Of a stretch of 64,000 nt of DNA, positions 45,714-55,048 are shown in pieces. Positions within the stretch are counted from its first letter, which is position 1, and every line of letters starts with the position of its first letter. A program made the translations under genes and the position numbers. The notes under the pieces were generated by a model. It did no database searches, was not told the DNA's origin, and saw nothing but the letters and a program-made list of their open reading frames with translations. Origin of the DNA: JAAYUD01 sp041907665 (lineage in GTDB: Bacteria; Bacteroidota; Bacteroidia; Bacteroidales; Bacteroidaceae); NCBI GenBank assembly GCA_041907665.1, contig JAYRGW010000011.1:1-64000 (forward strand), written 5' to 3'.

Positions 45714-47372
45714 ATGGATTTCTTAGATAGTCTACTTTTCGTGCCATCGTCTATTCAAGCTATTGTCGTTCTGTCGATAATATGTGCGGCGGGTTTGGCT
45801 TTGGGCAAGGTTCGAATACTTGGCATTTCGTTGGGAGTCGCTTTTGTGTTTTTTGTTGGAATTGTAGCCGGTCATTTTGGGTTGAAGTTGGAACCTCATG
45901 TGTTGGATTATGCAGAAAGTTTCGGTCTCATTCTTTTTATTTATGCGTTAGGACTCCAGGTAGGTCCGGGCTTCTTCAGCTCTTTTTTGCATGGTGGAGT
46001 AATGCTTAATGCATGGGGATTGGTTTTGATTTTTACAGGAACAGCTCTGGCTTTGATATTAGGGAAATTGTGTTCGGTATCGATTCCCGATATGATGGGT
46101 ATCTTGTGTGGTGCCACTACCAATACTCCTGCACTTGGTGCTGCTCAACAAGCACTCGAATCGATTCATATATCGAGTAGCGAAGCTGCTTTAGGATGTG
46201 CTGTGGCTTATCCTTTGGGCGTAGTCGGAGTGATATTGGCTATTTTGTTCATAAAGAAATTCTTTGTGCGTCCTGCCGATATGAAAGTACATAACATTGA
46301 TCATAACGATACATATATTGCTGCATATAATGTTTGTAATCCGGCTCTTTATGGCAAAACGATTCGGCAGGTAGTTGACAAAAGTCATCTCAAATTTGTT
46401 ATCTCTCGTTTATGGCGTAACAATCAGGTTATTGTCCCCAGTTCTATACAGAAATTGGAAAAAGGTGATAGTGTGTTGATTGTAGCAACAGAGCAAGAAG
46501 TGGAAGAACTGGAAATCATCTTCGGAAAGAAAGAAGAAAAAGACTGGAATAGTGGCAAGATCGATTGGAATGCTGTAGATGGTGAAATAGAATCGCGCAA
46601 TGTCATTGTCTCTCGTCCCGAACTAAATGGTAAGCGATTGGGTGATTTGCAAATCCGTAAAAGTTACGGCATTAACATCAGTAGGGTGACTCGTGGCGAT
46701 GTAAAACTGCTTGCAACTTACGATCTTCGGCTTCTGTATGGGGATACTCTGACAATAGTAGGCAAACGTGAAGCGATTGACAATGTAGCAAAATTCTTCG
46801 GTAACACTATGAAGAATTTGAACGAACCCAACATGATGGCTATATTTATCGGCATGATACTTGGGTTGGTAGTAGGATTCTTTCCCATCAATATATGGGG
46901 TATGAGTGCTCCTGTTCGTTTGGGAATTGCAGGTGGCCCTATTATAGTTGGTATACTTGTCGGTACTTTCGGACCGCGTTTCCATTTGATCACTTATACA
47001 ACAGTCAGCGCCAATCTGATGCTTCGCAAATTGGGACTGTCACTTTATCTTGCATGTTTGGGCATTTCGGCAGGGGCAAGGTTCTTTGAGGTTGTTGTCC
47101 GTCCGGAGGGATTGATGTGGATAGGGCTCGGTTTCCTTATTACATTTGTTCCCGTTGTAATAACAGGAGTTATCGTATTGAAGCTGCATAAAATAGATTT
47201 TCCTTCTATCTCTGGAATGTTATGTGGAAGTATGGCCAATCCTATGGCTTTGACATATCTCAATGATATTATGCCGGGCGAAAGAGCATCGGTAAGTTAC
47301 GCTACGGTATATCCCATTTCCATGTTTGTAAGGGTTATTATTGTGCAGGTTATCGTGATGTTCTTTGTCTGA
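45714..47372 (+). CDS. AspT/YidE-family transporter with RCK-C domains
   Basis: The 552-residue protein has two membrane halves, each beginning with several helices, separated by two TrkA-C (RCK_C) regulatory domains (about 205-375: YAAYNVCNPALYGKTIRQV and NVIVSRPELNGKRLGDL). The repeat motifs GILCGATTNTPALGAAQQAL and SGMLCGSMANPMALTYLND match the aspartate:alanine exchanger family. The substrate is likely a carboxylate but unproven. It converges with ispF, with four bases between stops. Confidence 0.88.
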   Translation: MDFLDSLLFVPSSIQAIVVLSIICAAGLALGKVRILGISLGVAFVFFVGIVAGHFGLKLEPHVLDYAESFGLILFIYALGLQVGPGFFSSFLHGGVMLNAWGLVLIFTGTALALILGKLCSVSIPDMMGILCGATTNTPALGAAQQALESIHISSSEAALGCAVAYPLGVVGVILAILFIKKFFVRPADMKVHNIDHNDTYIAAYNVCNPALYGKTIRQVVDKSHLKFVISRLWRNNQVIVPSSIQKLEKGDSVLIVATEQEVEELEIIFGKKEEKDWNSGKIDWNAVDGEIESRNVIVSRPELNGKRLGDLQIRKSYGINISRVTRGDVKLLATYDLRLLYGDTLTIVGKREAIDNVAKFFGNTMKNLNEPNMMAIFIGMILGLVVGFFPINIWGMSAPVRLGIAGGPIIVGILVGTFGPRFHLITYTTVSANLMLRKLGLSLYLACLGISAGARFFEVVVRPEGLMWIGLGFLITFVPVVITGVIVLKLHKIDFPSISGMLCGSMANPMALTYLNDIMPGERASVSYATVYPISMFVRVIIVQVIVMFFV

Positions 47373-47376
47373 AAGC

Positions 47377-47868
47377 TTATTTCTTTTCAGAAATCTTCTC
47401 AATTAATACTGTCGCATAGGCCGAAATACCTTCTTTGCGTCCCGTAAAACCGAGTTTCTCTGTTGTGGTGGCCTTGATAGATACACAATCATTCTCTATT
47501 CCCATCACGTTTGCCAAGGTTTGTTGCATGGATGGGATATGTGGGTTTAGTTTGGGCTGTTCGGCACAAATAGTCGCATCGATATTACCAATGGTATATC
47601 CCTTATCATATAAAAGAGCCACGGTTTCGCGGAGTAATACTTTGCTGTCTATATTGTGATAACGTTCGTCGCTATCAGGAAAGTGATAACCTATGTCACG
47701 TAAATTTGCGGCACCCAAAAGTGCATCACAAATGGCATGAATCAAAACATCGGCATCCGAGTGCCCCAGCAATCCCATCGAGTGTGCTATATTGATGCCG
47801 CCTAGGAATAATTTCCGCCCTTCTACCAACTGATGGACATCATATCCAAAACCTACTCTAATATTCAT
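47377..47868 (-). CDS. ispF: 2-C-methyl-D-erythritol 2,4-cyclodiphosphate synthase
   Basis: The 163-residue enzyme of the MEP isoprenoid pathway forms the cyclic diphosphate. It has the zinc ligands GYDVHQL (D10, H12) and GHSDADVLIHAICDALLGA. DIGYHFPDSD and the C-terminal IKATTTEKLGFTGRKEG are also present. It lies 17 bases after the FAH-family gene on the same strand, in an apparent rex-FAH-ispF operon. Confidence 0.96.
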   Translation of the reverse strand: MNIRVGFGYDVHQLVEGRKLFLGGINIAHSMGLLGHSDADVLIHAICDALLGAANLRDIGYHFPDSDERYHNIDSKVLLRETVALLYDKGYTIGNIDATICAEQPKLNPHIPSMQQTLANVMGIENDCVSIKATTTEKLGFTGRKEGISAYATVLIEKISEKK

Positions 47869-47885
47869 GGTTGTTATTTAAATAG

Positions 47886-48485
47886 TTATCTGATGTGGAA
47901 ATCAAAAAGCAATTCATTCTCCAAATATCCTTGTAAACGTTCTCCGATATGTACTTCTGTTACACCCATAGCTCCCATGTATATCAAATCCCCCGTTTTC
48001 ATGGTATAATAGTTACTCAGATGAGATATGGCTTGTTCAATATGAAGAGTCAGAGGTTGCATAGTACCTTCTTGGATGGTCTTGCCATCGCAACATAATT
48101 TGAAGCTTATCGTATCCAATGATTTGAAGTGATCTAGTGCAACAAAGTTGCCAATAACCGCTGAGCCGTCAAAAGAATTACTAACCTCCCATGGCAATGT
48201 TTTCTCTTGACATTTCTGGAGTATATCTCCGGCACAAATATCAAGACCTGTTGTTATTGCATCAAAATAACGATATGCGAAGCGCTCAGTTATATTTTTA
48301 CCCAATTTGGATACTCTGATAACCGGATGCATAGAAACTGTCACACAACTCGTGAAATCTGGAATAAAGAAAGGTTTGTTGTTCTTCTGTAAAGCCGAAT
48401 CCGGTTTCATAAAATGAAACGGTTCTTGCAATGGGTTGTATGTGTCTAATTGGTTGTTGTTATTTCCTATCAGGATAATTTTCAT
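47886..48485 (-). CDS. Fumarylacetoacetate hydrolase-family protein
   Basis: The 199-residue protein corresponds to the FAH catalytic domain. It has KPDSALQKNNKPFFIP, ERFAYRYFDAITTGLDICAGD, KSFDG-like SNSFDGSAVIGNF and the C-terminal KTGDLIYMGAMG. The family includes hydratases, decarboxylases and C-C hydrolases of 2-oxo acids. The metal-binding acidic residues are not all obvious. Its start overlaps the end of rex by 26 bases, indicating co-expression. Confidence 0.82.
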   Translation of the reverse strand: MKIILIGNNNNQLDTYNPLQEPFHFMKPDSALQKNNKPFFIPDFTSCVTVSMHPVIRVSKLGKNITERFAYRYFDAITTGLDICAGDILQKCQEKTLPWEVSNSFDGSAVIGNFVALDHFKSLDTISFKLCCDGKTIQEGTMQPLTLHIEQAISHLSNYYTMKTGDLIYMGAMGVTEVHIGERLQGYLENELLFDFHIR

Positions 48486-49137
48486 CCGTATTTTCTTTTA
48501 GTCTATTGAACATGAGTGCCAAGTGGGCATAGAGTGACGTGTTTTGTACTACAATACTTTCGGGAACTCGAATGCGGAAAGGAGTAAAGTTCCATATTGC
48601 TTTTATACCGCCTTCTATCATTATATCGGTAATACTTTGCGCTATTTCTATGGGTACAGTCAAGATACCTATCTTCACGCTATACATCTCTGCCTTTTTT
48701 GGGAAATCGTCTGTATGAAATATAGGTATCCCGTTTACTTTTGTTCCTACCAGTGCGGGGTTGATGTCGAAAGCTGCAACAATTTCGAGTCCGAAGTGGG
48801 AGAGTCCTGAATCATCAAGTAAAGCAGCGCCCAAACTACCGGCTCCGAAAAGAAAAGCTTTGTGAATACCGACAAACCCTAAAAAGAATTCGAGGACGGA
48901 GATGAGTGAATCTATTTCGTATCCTACTCTTGTCCGACCAGATATATTGACGTATGACAAATCTTTTGCAATTTGAGAAGAATCTATGCCTGTCTCTTTG
49001 GCCAATTGGGTCGATGAGACAAAACGTTCGCCCTTTTGCTTGAGCAATTTTGAATTGGACAGATACCAAGGTAATCGGCGGATAGTCGGTTCTGGAATCT
49101 TGTTCTTCGTCTTAGGCGATCTTATCTCATTATTCAT
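48460..49137 (-). CDS. rex: Redox-sensing transcriptional repressor Rex
   Basis: The 225-residue protein has an N-terminal winged helix (EPTIRRLPWYLSNSKLLKQKGERFVSSTQLAKETGIDSSQIAKDLSY, in which the recognition segment is SSQIAKDL). A C-terminal Rossmann domain follows, with FLFGAGSLGAALLDDSG for NADH binding. It represses fermentation and respiratory genes when NADH is low. The ATG before MNNEIRS fits the promoter 26 bases upstream; a Met 19 codons earlier would overlap that promoter. Confidence 0.93.
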   Translation of the reverse strand: MNNEIRSPKTKNKIPEPTIRRLPWYLSNSKLLKQKGERFVSSTQLAKETGIDSSQIAKDLSYVNISGRTRVGYEIDSLISVLEFFLGFVGIHKAFLFGAGSLGAALLDDSGLSHFGLEIVAAFDINPALVGTKVNGIPIFHTDDFPKKAEMYSVKIGILTVPIEIAQSITDIMIEGGIKAIWNFTPFRIRVPESIVVQNTSLYAHLALMFNRLKENTDENYPDRK

Positions 49138-49162
49138 TTGTGTATTTCCGTTATTTAAGTTA

Positions 49163-49195
49163 CAAAAATATGGATTATTTTCCGAATATCCCAAA
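49163..49195 (-). promoter_or_regulatory. Promoter of the rex operon
   Basis: On the minus strand, TTTG (49192-49195), a 21-base spacer and TATTTTTG (49163-49170) match the consensus. It fixes the rex start downstream at 49137. Confidence 0.65.
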
Positions 49196-49422
49196 ACTCT
49201 CTTTTGTTTTATTCTATCGTTCTATTCTATTGCAACTCTATCATTATTTTAGTTCTGTTTTCTCTACTTCTTTTATGTGCGGGTTTAATATCATACATTG
49301 GTTGTTTGATTATGATTCTTATAGTGTATTACTATCATTTTATGTTGTTTTCCCAATCTGTTCTATTTCTCTTGAAGAGGTTAGGGGTAAATGCTTTTTT
49401 CCCTCGTTTTTTCTCTAAATTT

Positions 49423-49496
49423 CCTAACGCTCTAGAATTAAATATTTCCGTCCATCCGGTCGGCTCTCTATTTTTTTTCGATTCTAGAGCGTTAGG
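49423..49496. repeat. 16-bp perfect inverted repeat with 42-base interior
   Basis: CCTAACGCTCTAGAAT (49423-49438) is inversely repeated at 49481-49496. The interior carries a smaller palindromic patch (CCGTCCATCCGGTCGG) and a T-tract. Short open frames cross it on both strands but none is convincing. It might be a remnant of a small mobile palindromic element. Confidence 0.7.
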
Positions 49497-49585
49497 CTTT
49501 TTATCAGAAAAGTAGCTTTTAAAGGTAAAATAAGGTAGTTCTAAAAAGGACAATCTACAGATACACATTATATATGCAAAAAATA

Positions 49586-49732
49586 CAAAAGTAAATTACT
49601 GATGTGAATTTACAAAAGTAAACTAGGGACGCCGATGGTGTGGTGTGAAGTAATAGATGGTAATATTTAGGCATATTACAATAATACTTTTGTGATTTCA
49701 CCGAAGTAAAGTACTTTTGTGATTTACTTTTG
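49586..49732. repeat. Cluster of TACTTTTG boxes in opposed orientation
   Basis: TACTTTTG occurs in reverse orientation at 49586 and 49613, and forward at 49685, 49712 and 49725. Forward copies often continue GTGATTT. Two more lie in the promoter of the XRE gene at 50063 and 50091. Each fits the TAnnTTTG -7 consensus, so they may be stacked promoters or operator sites. The region 49197-50062 has no convincing gene. Confidence 0.6.
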
Positions 49733-50066
49733 TATAGTACTTAACAAATTATTATTTTATATACAAATATTTATAAATCAGCTATATATGTCTTATTATA
49801 TGAAGTTAAGCACTAAAAAATGACGCTTATTTCCCCTCCCATACCGCTTCTATACCTTTTATGTGTGCATATGTGCTATATTTTGTATTAATTATCAATC
49901 ATTTACATTATTCACATGAATAATTACTTAATACTTTGTTTATAGCTATTACACTTGTCATTTATGACTTTCATATTGTATAATTACATTTATACTATTA
50001 CGTTTATATTTGTAATAATTGATAAATTACAAAAATAGTTTGTATATTTGGAATGTTTGCATTACT

Positions 50067-50098
50067 TTTGTGAGGTAATGCTAATTTCTTTACTTTTG
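50067..50098 (+). promoter_or_regulatory. Promoter of the XRE regulator gene
   Basis: TTTG (50067-50070), a 20-base spacer and TACTTTTG (50091-50098) match the consensus, 30 bases before the start codon. Both boxes are embedded in copies of the TACTTTTGTGA repeat. Confidence 0.7.
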
Positions 50099-50128
50099 TG
50101 ATAAAACGATATTTAGAACATTAATTTT

Positions 50129-50749
50129 ATGGAGACGAATACGAACGAAATCAGCGACAGAATCAAAGCGGTGATGAATAAGGTCGGTAAAAACTCTATT
50201 ACTTTTTCCGAAGAAATCGGAATCCAGCAATCGACTCTTTCGCATATTCTAAACGGTCGTAATCGACCAAGTTTGGATGTTGTCATGAAAATCAGCCAAC
50301 GTTATCCCGAGATAAGTCTTGATTGGTTGATCAACGGTCAGGGAGATATGGATTCCGATAAACATGATGTCGAACTGGAGCAAGAAAGAATGGTCAATCG
50401 TAGTTCTGGTTCGTACAATGGTTCTCCATCCTATAACGAATCTTCTCCTTATGGCGATGCATCTTCGTACAAAGGTTCTTCTACTACTCCATCGGCTGTA
50501 GATAGTTCGCCTTTTGCCTCTGGTAGTTCAAGGGGACGTACCGAAATGCCCGATTTATTTGCTCAAAACGACGAAAAGACGCCTTCAGGTTCTCAGCGTC
50601 TCATTTCTCAAGGCGGTATGAATCGTTCTGATATGCCATTTCCTCCTAAAGAAGTTATCAAATATGTAGAGAAACCGTGCAAGAAGATAACGGAGATCAT
50701 TATCTATTATGACGATAATACTTGGGAGAAGTTTACTTGCGAAAAGTAA
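50129..50749 (+). CDS. XRE-family helix-turn-helix regulator
   Basis: The 206-residue protein has an N-terminal Cro/CI-type helix-turn-helix (about 8-66: ISDRIKAVMNKVGKNSITFS, GIQQSTLSHILNGRNRPSLD, then LDWLINGQGDM). A long low-complexity linker rich in Ser, Tyr, Gly and Pro follows (about 92-150). The C-terminal patch VEKPCKKITEIIIYYDDNTW ends the protein. It has no known enzymatic domain. The architecture is common in Bacteroides, and the role is unknown. Direct repeats around its promoter suggest autoregulation, which is an inference. Confidence 0.82.
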   Translation: METNTNEISDRIKAVMNKVGKNSITFSEEIGIQQSTLSHILNGRNRPSLDVVMKISQRYPEISLDWLINGQGDMDSDKHDVELEQERMVNRSSGSYNGSPSYNESSPYGDASSYKGSSTTPSAVDSSPFASGSSRGRTEMPDLFAQNDEKTPSGSQRLISQGGMNRSDMPFPPKEVIKYVEKPCKKITEIIIYYDDNTWEKFTCEK

Positions 50750-51010
50750 GCGATTCGCTTTTCTTATTTTAAAATAACGGATATGTATTAAGTCAGCGGC
50801 GCATATTATAGTGAAAAGTAATCGATATGTTCATGCAAAGCGGTATGTATTATATTTGAAAGTGGCTGATTAGTACTAGATAAATAGTGTGTATTCTACT
50901 CTGAAGTAACCGATTAATGTTAGATAAGTGATGTGCATTACCGCCAAAAGCAAAGTGTATTACCGTCAAGAGCAAATAATTCGTATTAAGTAAGCGATTT
51001 GTATCATAGT
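50745..51010. repeat. Degenerate tandem repeats of about 45 bp
   Basis: Several imperfect copies begin with GAAAGTAAnCGATT and contain TGTATTA some 30 bases later. The two clearest neighbours are near 50859 and 50904 (CTGATTAGTACTAGATAA against CCGATTAATGTTAGATAA). They fill the gene-free space between the XRE and recombinase genes. No open frame of note is present. Confidence 0.5.
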
Positions 51011-51276
51011 TTATTGTTACATACAATCAAATTAAAGTCTAAAACCTCCAATAGAGGCACTGATCAGGTATGTTTTCTGGTTTTTATTTTTGTATCAAAT
51101 ATAATTGTCGCATATTAGTCGGCTATCCATTAGAATTCGTATCTTTGCCAATAGCATATAATATATTATGGTAGAGCAAAGGCAAGAAAAAGGGATGAAT
51201 CTGAAATATGATTTGCCCCTTCATTTTTTTCAAGCCTTTTGGACTCTTACCAGATAACAATAATTCAGATTTTATT

Positions 51277-52201
51277 ATGAAGAAGAAAACAATTTGCGAA
51301 ATTTCGGCCTTATGGAAAGAAGACAAAAAGAAGTATGTCAAACAGTCTACTTATTCCCTGTATGCGCTTATACTCGAAAATCATATATTGCCTGCATTCG
51401 GTAAATTATATGAATTAGAAGAAGAAACAGTGCAAGAATTTATACTACACGAAATAAGTTCGGGACTTAGCAACAAGACTATTAAAGATATTCTCATCGT
51501 ATTGAAGATGGTTATGAAGTTTGGTGCTAAAAATAAGCTTATAGAGTATCAGGAATGGGATATTAAGTTCCCTACGGAAAGAAAAAAACACGAATTGGAA
51601 GTGTTGAGTATCTGCAATCAAAAGAAATTGATGAAGTATATCAATGAAAACTTTACGTTTAAGAATCTTGGTATCTATATTTGTCTGAGTGCGGGACTCA
51701 GAATAGGCGAGATATGTGCTTTGGCCTGGAATGATATTGATGTGGATGCAGGAGTTATTTATATCAGAAAGACAATTGAAAGGATTTATATTGTCGAAGG
51801 GGAGAAAAGGTATACCGAGTTGATTATTGGCACGCCAAAAACGAAAAATTCTATTCGAGAGATACCTATGAAAGGGGATATGATGAAAATGATAAAGCCT
51901 TTGAAGAAAGTTGTGAACGAGAATTTCTTTGTACTCACTAACGAAAGTAAACCTACCGAACCGAGGACTTATCGCAACTATTATAACAAATTGATGGACA
52001 AGCTGGATATACCCCAAACTCAAGTTTCATGGGCTACGACACAGTTTTGCCACTCGTTGCATAGAAAGCAATTGCGATTACAAAACAGTAAGCGTCATAT
52101 TAGGGCATTCCAACATCAGTACGACTCTCAACCTCTATGTACACCCTAATATGGAGCAGAAAAAGAAATGTATCGATAAAATGTTTAAGTCCATAAGGTA
52201 A
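51277..52201 (+). pseudogene. Tyrosine recombinase/integrase with a +1 frameshift
   Basis: Reading from MKKKTICEISALWKED, the protein has an N-terminal SAM-like core-binding domain and the catalytic Arg in SAGLRIGEICALAW. The frame breaks after KLDIP at about 52014 in a CCCC run. Skipping one C restores KLKFHGLRHSFATRC, VILGHSNISTTLNLYVH and a stop at 52201, giving the expected RHRHY catalytic set. Unshifted, the frame ends at 52149 without the active-site Tyr. It is either a recent pseudogene, a sequencing error or a frameshift-dependent gene. No attachment sites or cargo are evident. Confidence 0.88.
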
Positions 52202-52316
52202 AGAATATAGCTATACTCTTCCAATTTGTTCTGCAAAATCGTGGTTATTCGCCGGCTAAGCATTACCTTTGCAGCAGTATTCCAAATGATTGCTTCATTT
52301 CTAATCAACGCAGTTA

Positions 52317-53102
52317 ATGAAAAAAATATTATCAGATTTCATTGTTTCAGAGAATATTCATCTCAATGATCACTATATTTTGCTGAAACTGACTACCGAA
52401 GCACCTCTACCCGATATGTTACCGGGGCAATTTGTAGAGGTTCGTATCGATGATACGCCCGAGGTGATGCTTCGTCGACCTATTTCTATTAATTTTGTAG
52501 ACAAAGCCAATAATATGTTGTGGCTGTTAATTCATCTCATCGGCAAGGGGACGTTCCATCTAGGTACGCTTCGCGAGGGTGATAAGCTCAACTTACTTTT
52601 CCCCCTGGGCAACAGCTTTTCGCTGCCCGATTCTTCTATTCCACATGATAAGTCTTTATTGCTTGTTGGTGGTGGCGCCGGTATTGCTCCCATGTTGCTG
52701 TTGGGTAAACTATTAGCCGAGCGTGGCTATCGTCCTACGTTCTTGTTGGGCGCCCGTAGCAAAGAAGATTTGTTTGAGCTGGAACAGTTCGCCTCGTATG
52801 GGGATGTATGTCTCAGTACCGAAGACGGTTCGTTGGGCGAGAAAGGCTTCGTTACCCAACATTCCGTATTGGAAAAGAAAACGTTTGCCTGGGTTTATTC
52901 TTGTGGTCCCAAACCTATGATGATGGCTGTGGCTCGCTATGCCAAGTCTCACGGCATAGAATGTGAGGTCTCTCTCGAGAATAAGATGGCATGCGGCTTG
53001 GGTGCCTGTCTCTGTTGTGTGGAAGATACGAAAGATGGCAATCAGTGTGTATGCAAAGAAGGTCCGGTATTCAATATAAATCAACTGAAATGGCAGATTT
53101 AA
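52317..53102 (+). CDS. pyrK: Dihydroorotate dehydrogenase electron-transfer subunit
   Basis: The 261-residue protein passes electrons between NAD and the PyrD catalytic subunit. It has an FAD-binding barrel (LRRPISINFVD, GKGTFHLGTLREGDKL), the NAD-binding GGGAGIAPMLLLGKLL, and the [2Fe-2S] cysteine cluster in ACGLGACLCCVEDTKDGNQC. A TACCTTTG -7-like box lies at 52264. It overlaps pyrD by 13 bases. Confidence 0.95.
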   Translation: MKKILSDFIVSENIHLNDHYILLKLTTEAPLPDMLPGQFVEVRIDDTPEVMLRRPISINFVDKANNMLWLLIHLIGKGTFHLGTLREGDKLNLLFPLGNSFSLPDSSIPHDKSLLLVGGGAGIAPMLLLGKLLAERGYRPTFLLGARSKEDLFELEQFASYGDVCLSTEDGSLGEKGFVTQHSVLEKKTFAWVYSCGPKPMMMAVARYAKSHGIECEVSLENKMACGLGACLCCVEDTKDGNQCVCKEGPVFNINQLKWQI

Positions 53103-54001
53103 GTATTAAATTGGGGCAGCTGGATATGATAAATCCGGTGATGACTGCCTCTGGAACGTTCGGCTACGGCGAAGAGTTTGCCGATTTGGTAGATTTATCA
53201 CGCATCGGTTGTATCATTGTCAAGGGTACGACGCTCAAACATCGTGAGGGTAACCCATATCCCCGCATGGCCGAGACTCCACAAGGTATGCTCAATGCAG
53301 TGGGACTGCAAAATAAGGGTGTCGATTATTTCATCGAGCATATTTATCCGCGCTTGAAGAATATTCCCGCTACCTTTTGCATAAATGTAGCTGGTTCTTC
53401 CATCGATGATTACAGTCTTACGGCGCAAATGATAAACGATTTGGAGAATATTCCTGCCATAGAGCTCAATATTTCTTGTCCCAATGTGAAACAGGGAGGG
53501 ATGTCGTTCGGAGTGAAACCCGATTGTGCTGCCGAAGTCGTAGCTGCCGTACGCAAAGTTTATCACAAGACGCTTATCGTCAAACTGTCTCCCAATGTGA
53601 CAGATATAGCAGAGATTGCTCGCGCTGTAGAATCCGAAGGTGCTGATGCTGTGTCGCTTATCAATACATTGATGGGTATGGCTGTCGATGCCGAAACGCG
53701 TCGTCCGTTGCTGTCTACTGTCACTGGCGGACTGTCTGGTCCGGCTGTAAAACCCGTTGCATTGCGCATGGTATGGCAGGTAGCCAAGGCTGTTAAAGTA
53801 CCGGTGGTAGGTATCGGCGGTATTATGAATGCTACCGATGCGGTAGAATTTATGCTTGCCGGTGCTTCGGCTGTCGAGATAGGTACTGCCAACTTTGTAG
53901 ATCCGTCTGTGACGATGAAAGTGGTTGATGGTATCGACGAATATCTGAATAGGCACAGCTATAAGTCTGTCCAAGAGATTATAGGCGCATTAGAAGTTTG
54001 A
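53090..54001 (+). CDS. pyrD: Dihydroorotate dehydrogenase, class 1B catalytic subunit
   Basis: The 303-residue TIM-barrel flavoprotein oxidises dihydroorotate to orotate in pyrimidine synthesis. It has MTASGTFGYGEEF, GTTLKHREGNPYPRM, NAVGLQNKGVDYF, ELNISCPNVKQGG with the catalytic Cys, and VVGIGGIMNATDAVEFMLAGA with the FMN phosphate site. The start MADLSIKLG lies inside the end of pyrK, indicating translational coupling. It pairs with PyrK as in other NAD-linked class 1B enzymes. Confidence 0.96.
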   Translation: MADLSIKLGQLDMINPVMTASGTFGYGEEFADLVDLSRIGCIIVKGTTLKHREGNPYPRMAETPQGMLNAVGLQNKGVDYFIEHIYPRLKNIPATFCINVAGSSIDDYSLTAQMINDLENIPAIELNISCPNVKQGGMSFGVKPDCAAEVVAAVRKVYHKTLIVKLSPNVTDIAEIARAVESEGADAVSLINTLMGMAVDAETRRPLLSTVTGGLSGPAVKPVALRMVWQVAKAVKVPVVGIGGIMNATDAVEFMLAGASAVEIGTANFVDPSVTMKVVDGIDEYLNRHSYKSVQEIIGALEV

Positions 54002-54091
54002 TGTGCCTCTTTTGTACATCTATATTAATAAGGAGAGATCGATTATCACTCTCTCTACAAACGAAAAGTAGAATTTAAAATAGCAATAACA

Positions 54092-54943
54092 ATGATAGAT
54101 ACAGAGAAACTGATTGACGATTTGATTGATTTGTCGTTTCGCGAAGATATAGGCGATGGCGACCACACCACGTTGTGTTGTATTCCTGCCGATGCAACGG
54201 GAGCTTCCAAGCTCCTCATCAAGCAAGAAGGTATATTGGCAGGTGTTGAGGCTGCAAAGAAAATATTTGCTCGTTTCGATGCCACATTGAAAGTCGAAGT
54301 ATTCATGCAAGACGGTAGTCCTGTGAAACCAGGCGATGTGCCTATGGTAGTGACCGGAAAGGTACAGTCGTTGTTGCAGACAGAGCGGTTGATGCTCAAT
54401 GTCATGCAGCGCATGAGTGGTATTGCCACGATGACTTCCAAGTATGTAGCTCGCCTCGAAGGAACCAAAACCCGAGTCCTTGATACTCGCAAGACTACTC
54501 CGGGCATGCGCATTTGGGAGAAAGAGGCTGTGAAGATAGGTGGTGGATGCAATCACCGTATCGGGCTTTTCGATATGATATTGCTCAAAGACAATCATGT
54601 AGATTTTGCAGGAGGTATTACTAATGCTATCGATCGTGCTCGCAACTACTGCAAGTCTAAAGACATGAATTTGAAGATCGAGATAGAAGTACGCAACTTC
54701 GATGAGTTGCAACAAGTGCTCAATCATGGTGGGGTAGATCGTATCATGCTCGACAATTTCAGCGTCGAAGATACTTGTACTGCTGTCAAGATGATTGAGG
54801 GACGTTGCGAAACCGAATCTTCGGGTGGCATCACTTTCGATACCATTCGCGATTATGCTCAGGCAGGTGTGGACTTTATATCGGTAGGTGCCCTTACTCA
54901 CTCTGTAAAAGGACTAGATATGAGCTTTAAAGCAAAATATTGA
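54092..54943 (+). CDS. nadC: Nicotinate-nucleotide pyrophosphorylase (carboxylating)
   Basis: The 283-residue enzyme converts quinolinate and PRPP to nicotinate mononucleotide. It has FREDIGDGDHTTLCCIP, LMLNVMQRMSGIATMTSKYV, DTRKTTPGMRIWEKEAVKIGGGCNHR (substrate-binding Arg, Lys and His residues), LLKDNHV and ISVGALTHSVKGLDMS. It converges with nadA, which with nadB makes quinolinate, so all de novo NAD enzymes are within 3.5 kb. Confidence 0.96.
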   Translation: MIDTEKLIDDLIDLSFREDIGDGDHTTLCCIPADATGASKLLIKQEGILAGVEAAKKIFARFDATLKVEVFMQDGSPVKPGDVPMVVTGKVQSLLQTERLMLNVMQRMSGIATMTSKYVARLEGTKTRVLDTRKTTPGMRIWEKEAVKIGGGCNHRIGLFDMILLKDNHVDFAGGITNAIDRARNYCKSKDMNLKIEIEVRNFDELQQVLNHGGVDRIMLDNFSVEDTCTAVKMIEGRCETESSGGITFDTIRDYAQAGVDFISVGALTHSVKGLDMSFKAKY

Positions 54944-55048
54944 TCATAAAACTTCTGACTGCCGGCATTGGCATCGATGATCACTGCCGGTGGTCAAACT
55001 TATACGAACTAAATAGACATAACCGTAAGAAGTTCTTTCCGAAAGTTG

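Noticed and set aside
49335..49568. 77-residue minus-strand frame, Lys- and Arg-rich
   Set aside because: It runs across the inverted repeat, so its repeated words come from the palindrome; no start signal is evident.
53198..53974. 258-residue open frame opposite pyrD
   Set aside because: It is a shadow of pyrD, rich in His, Tyr and Arg without known motifs.
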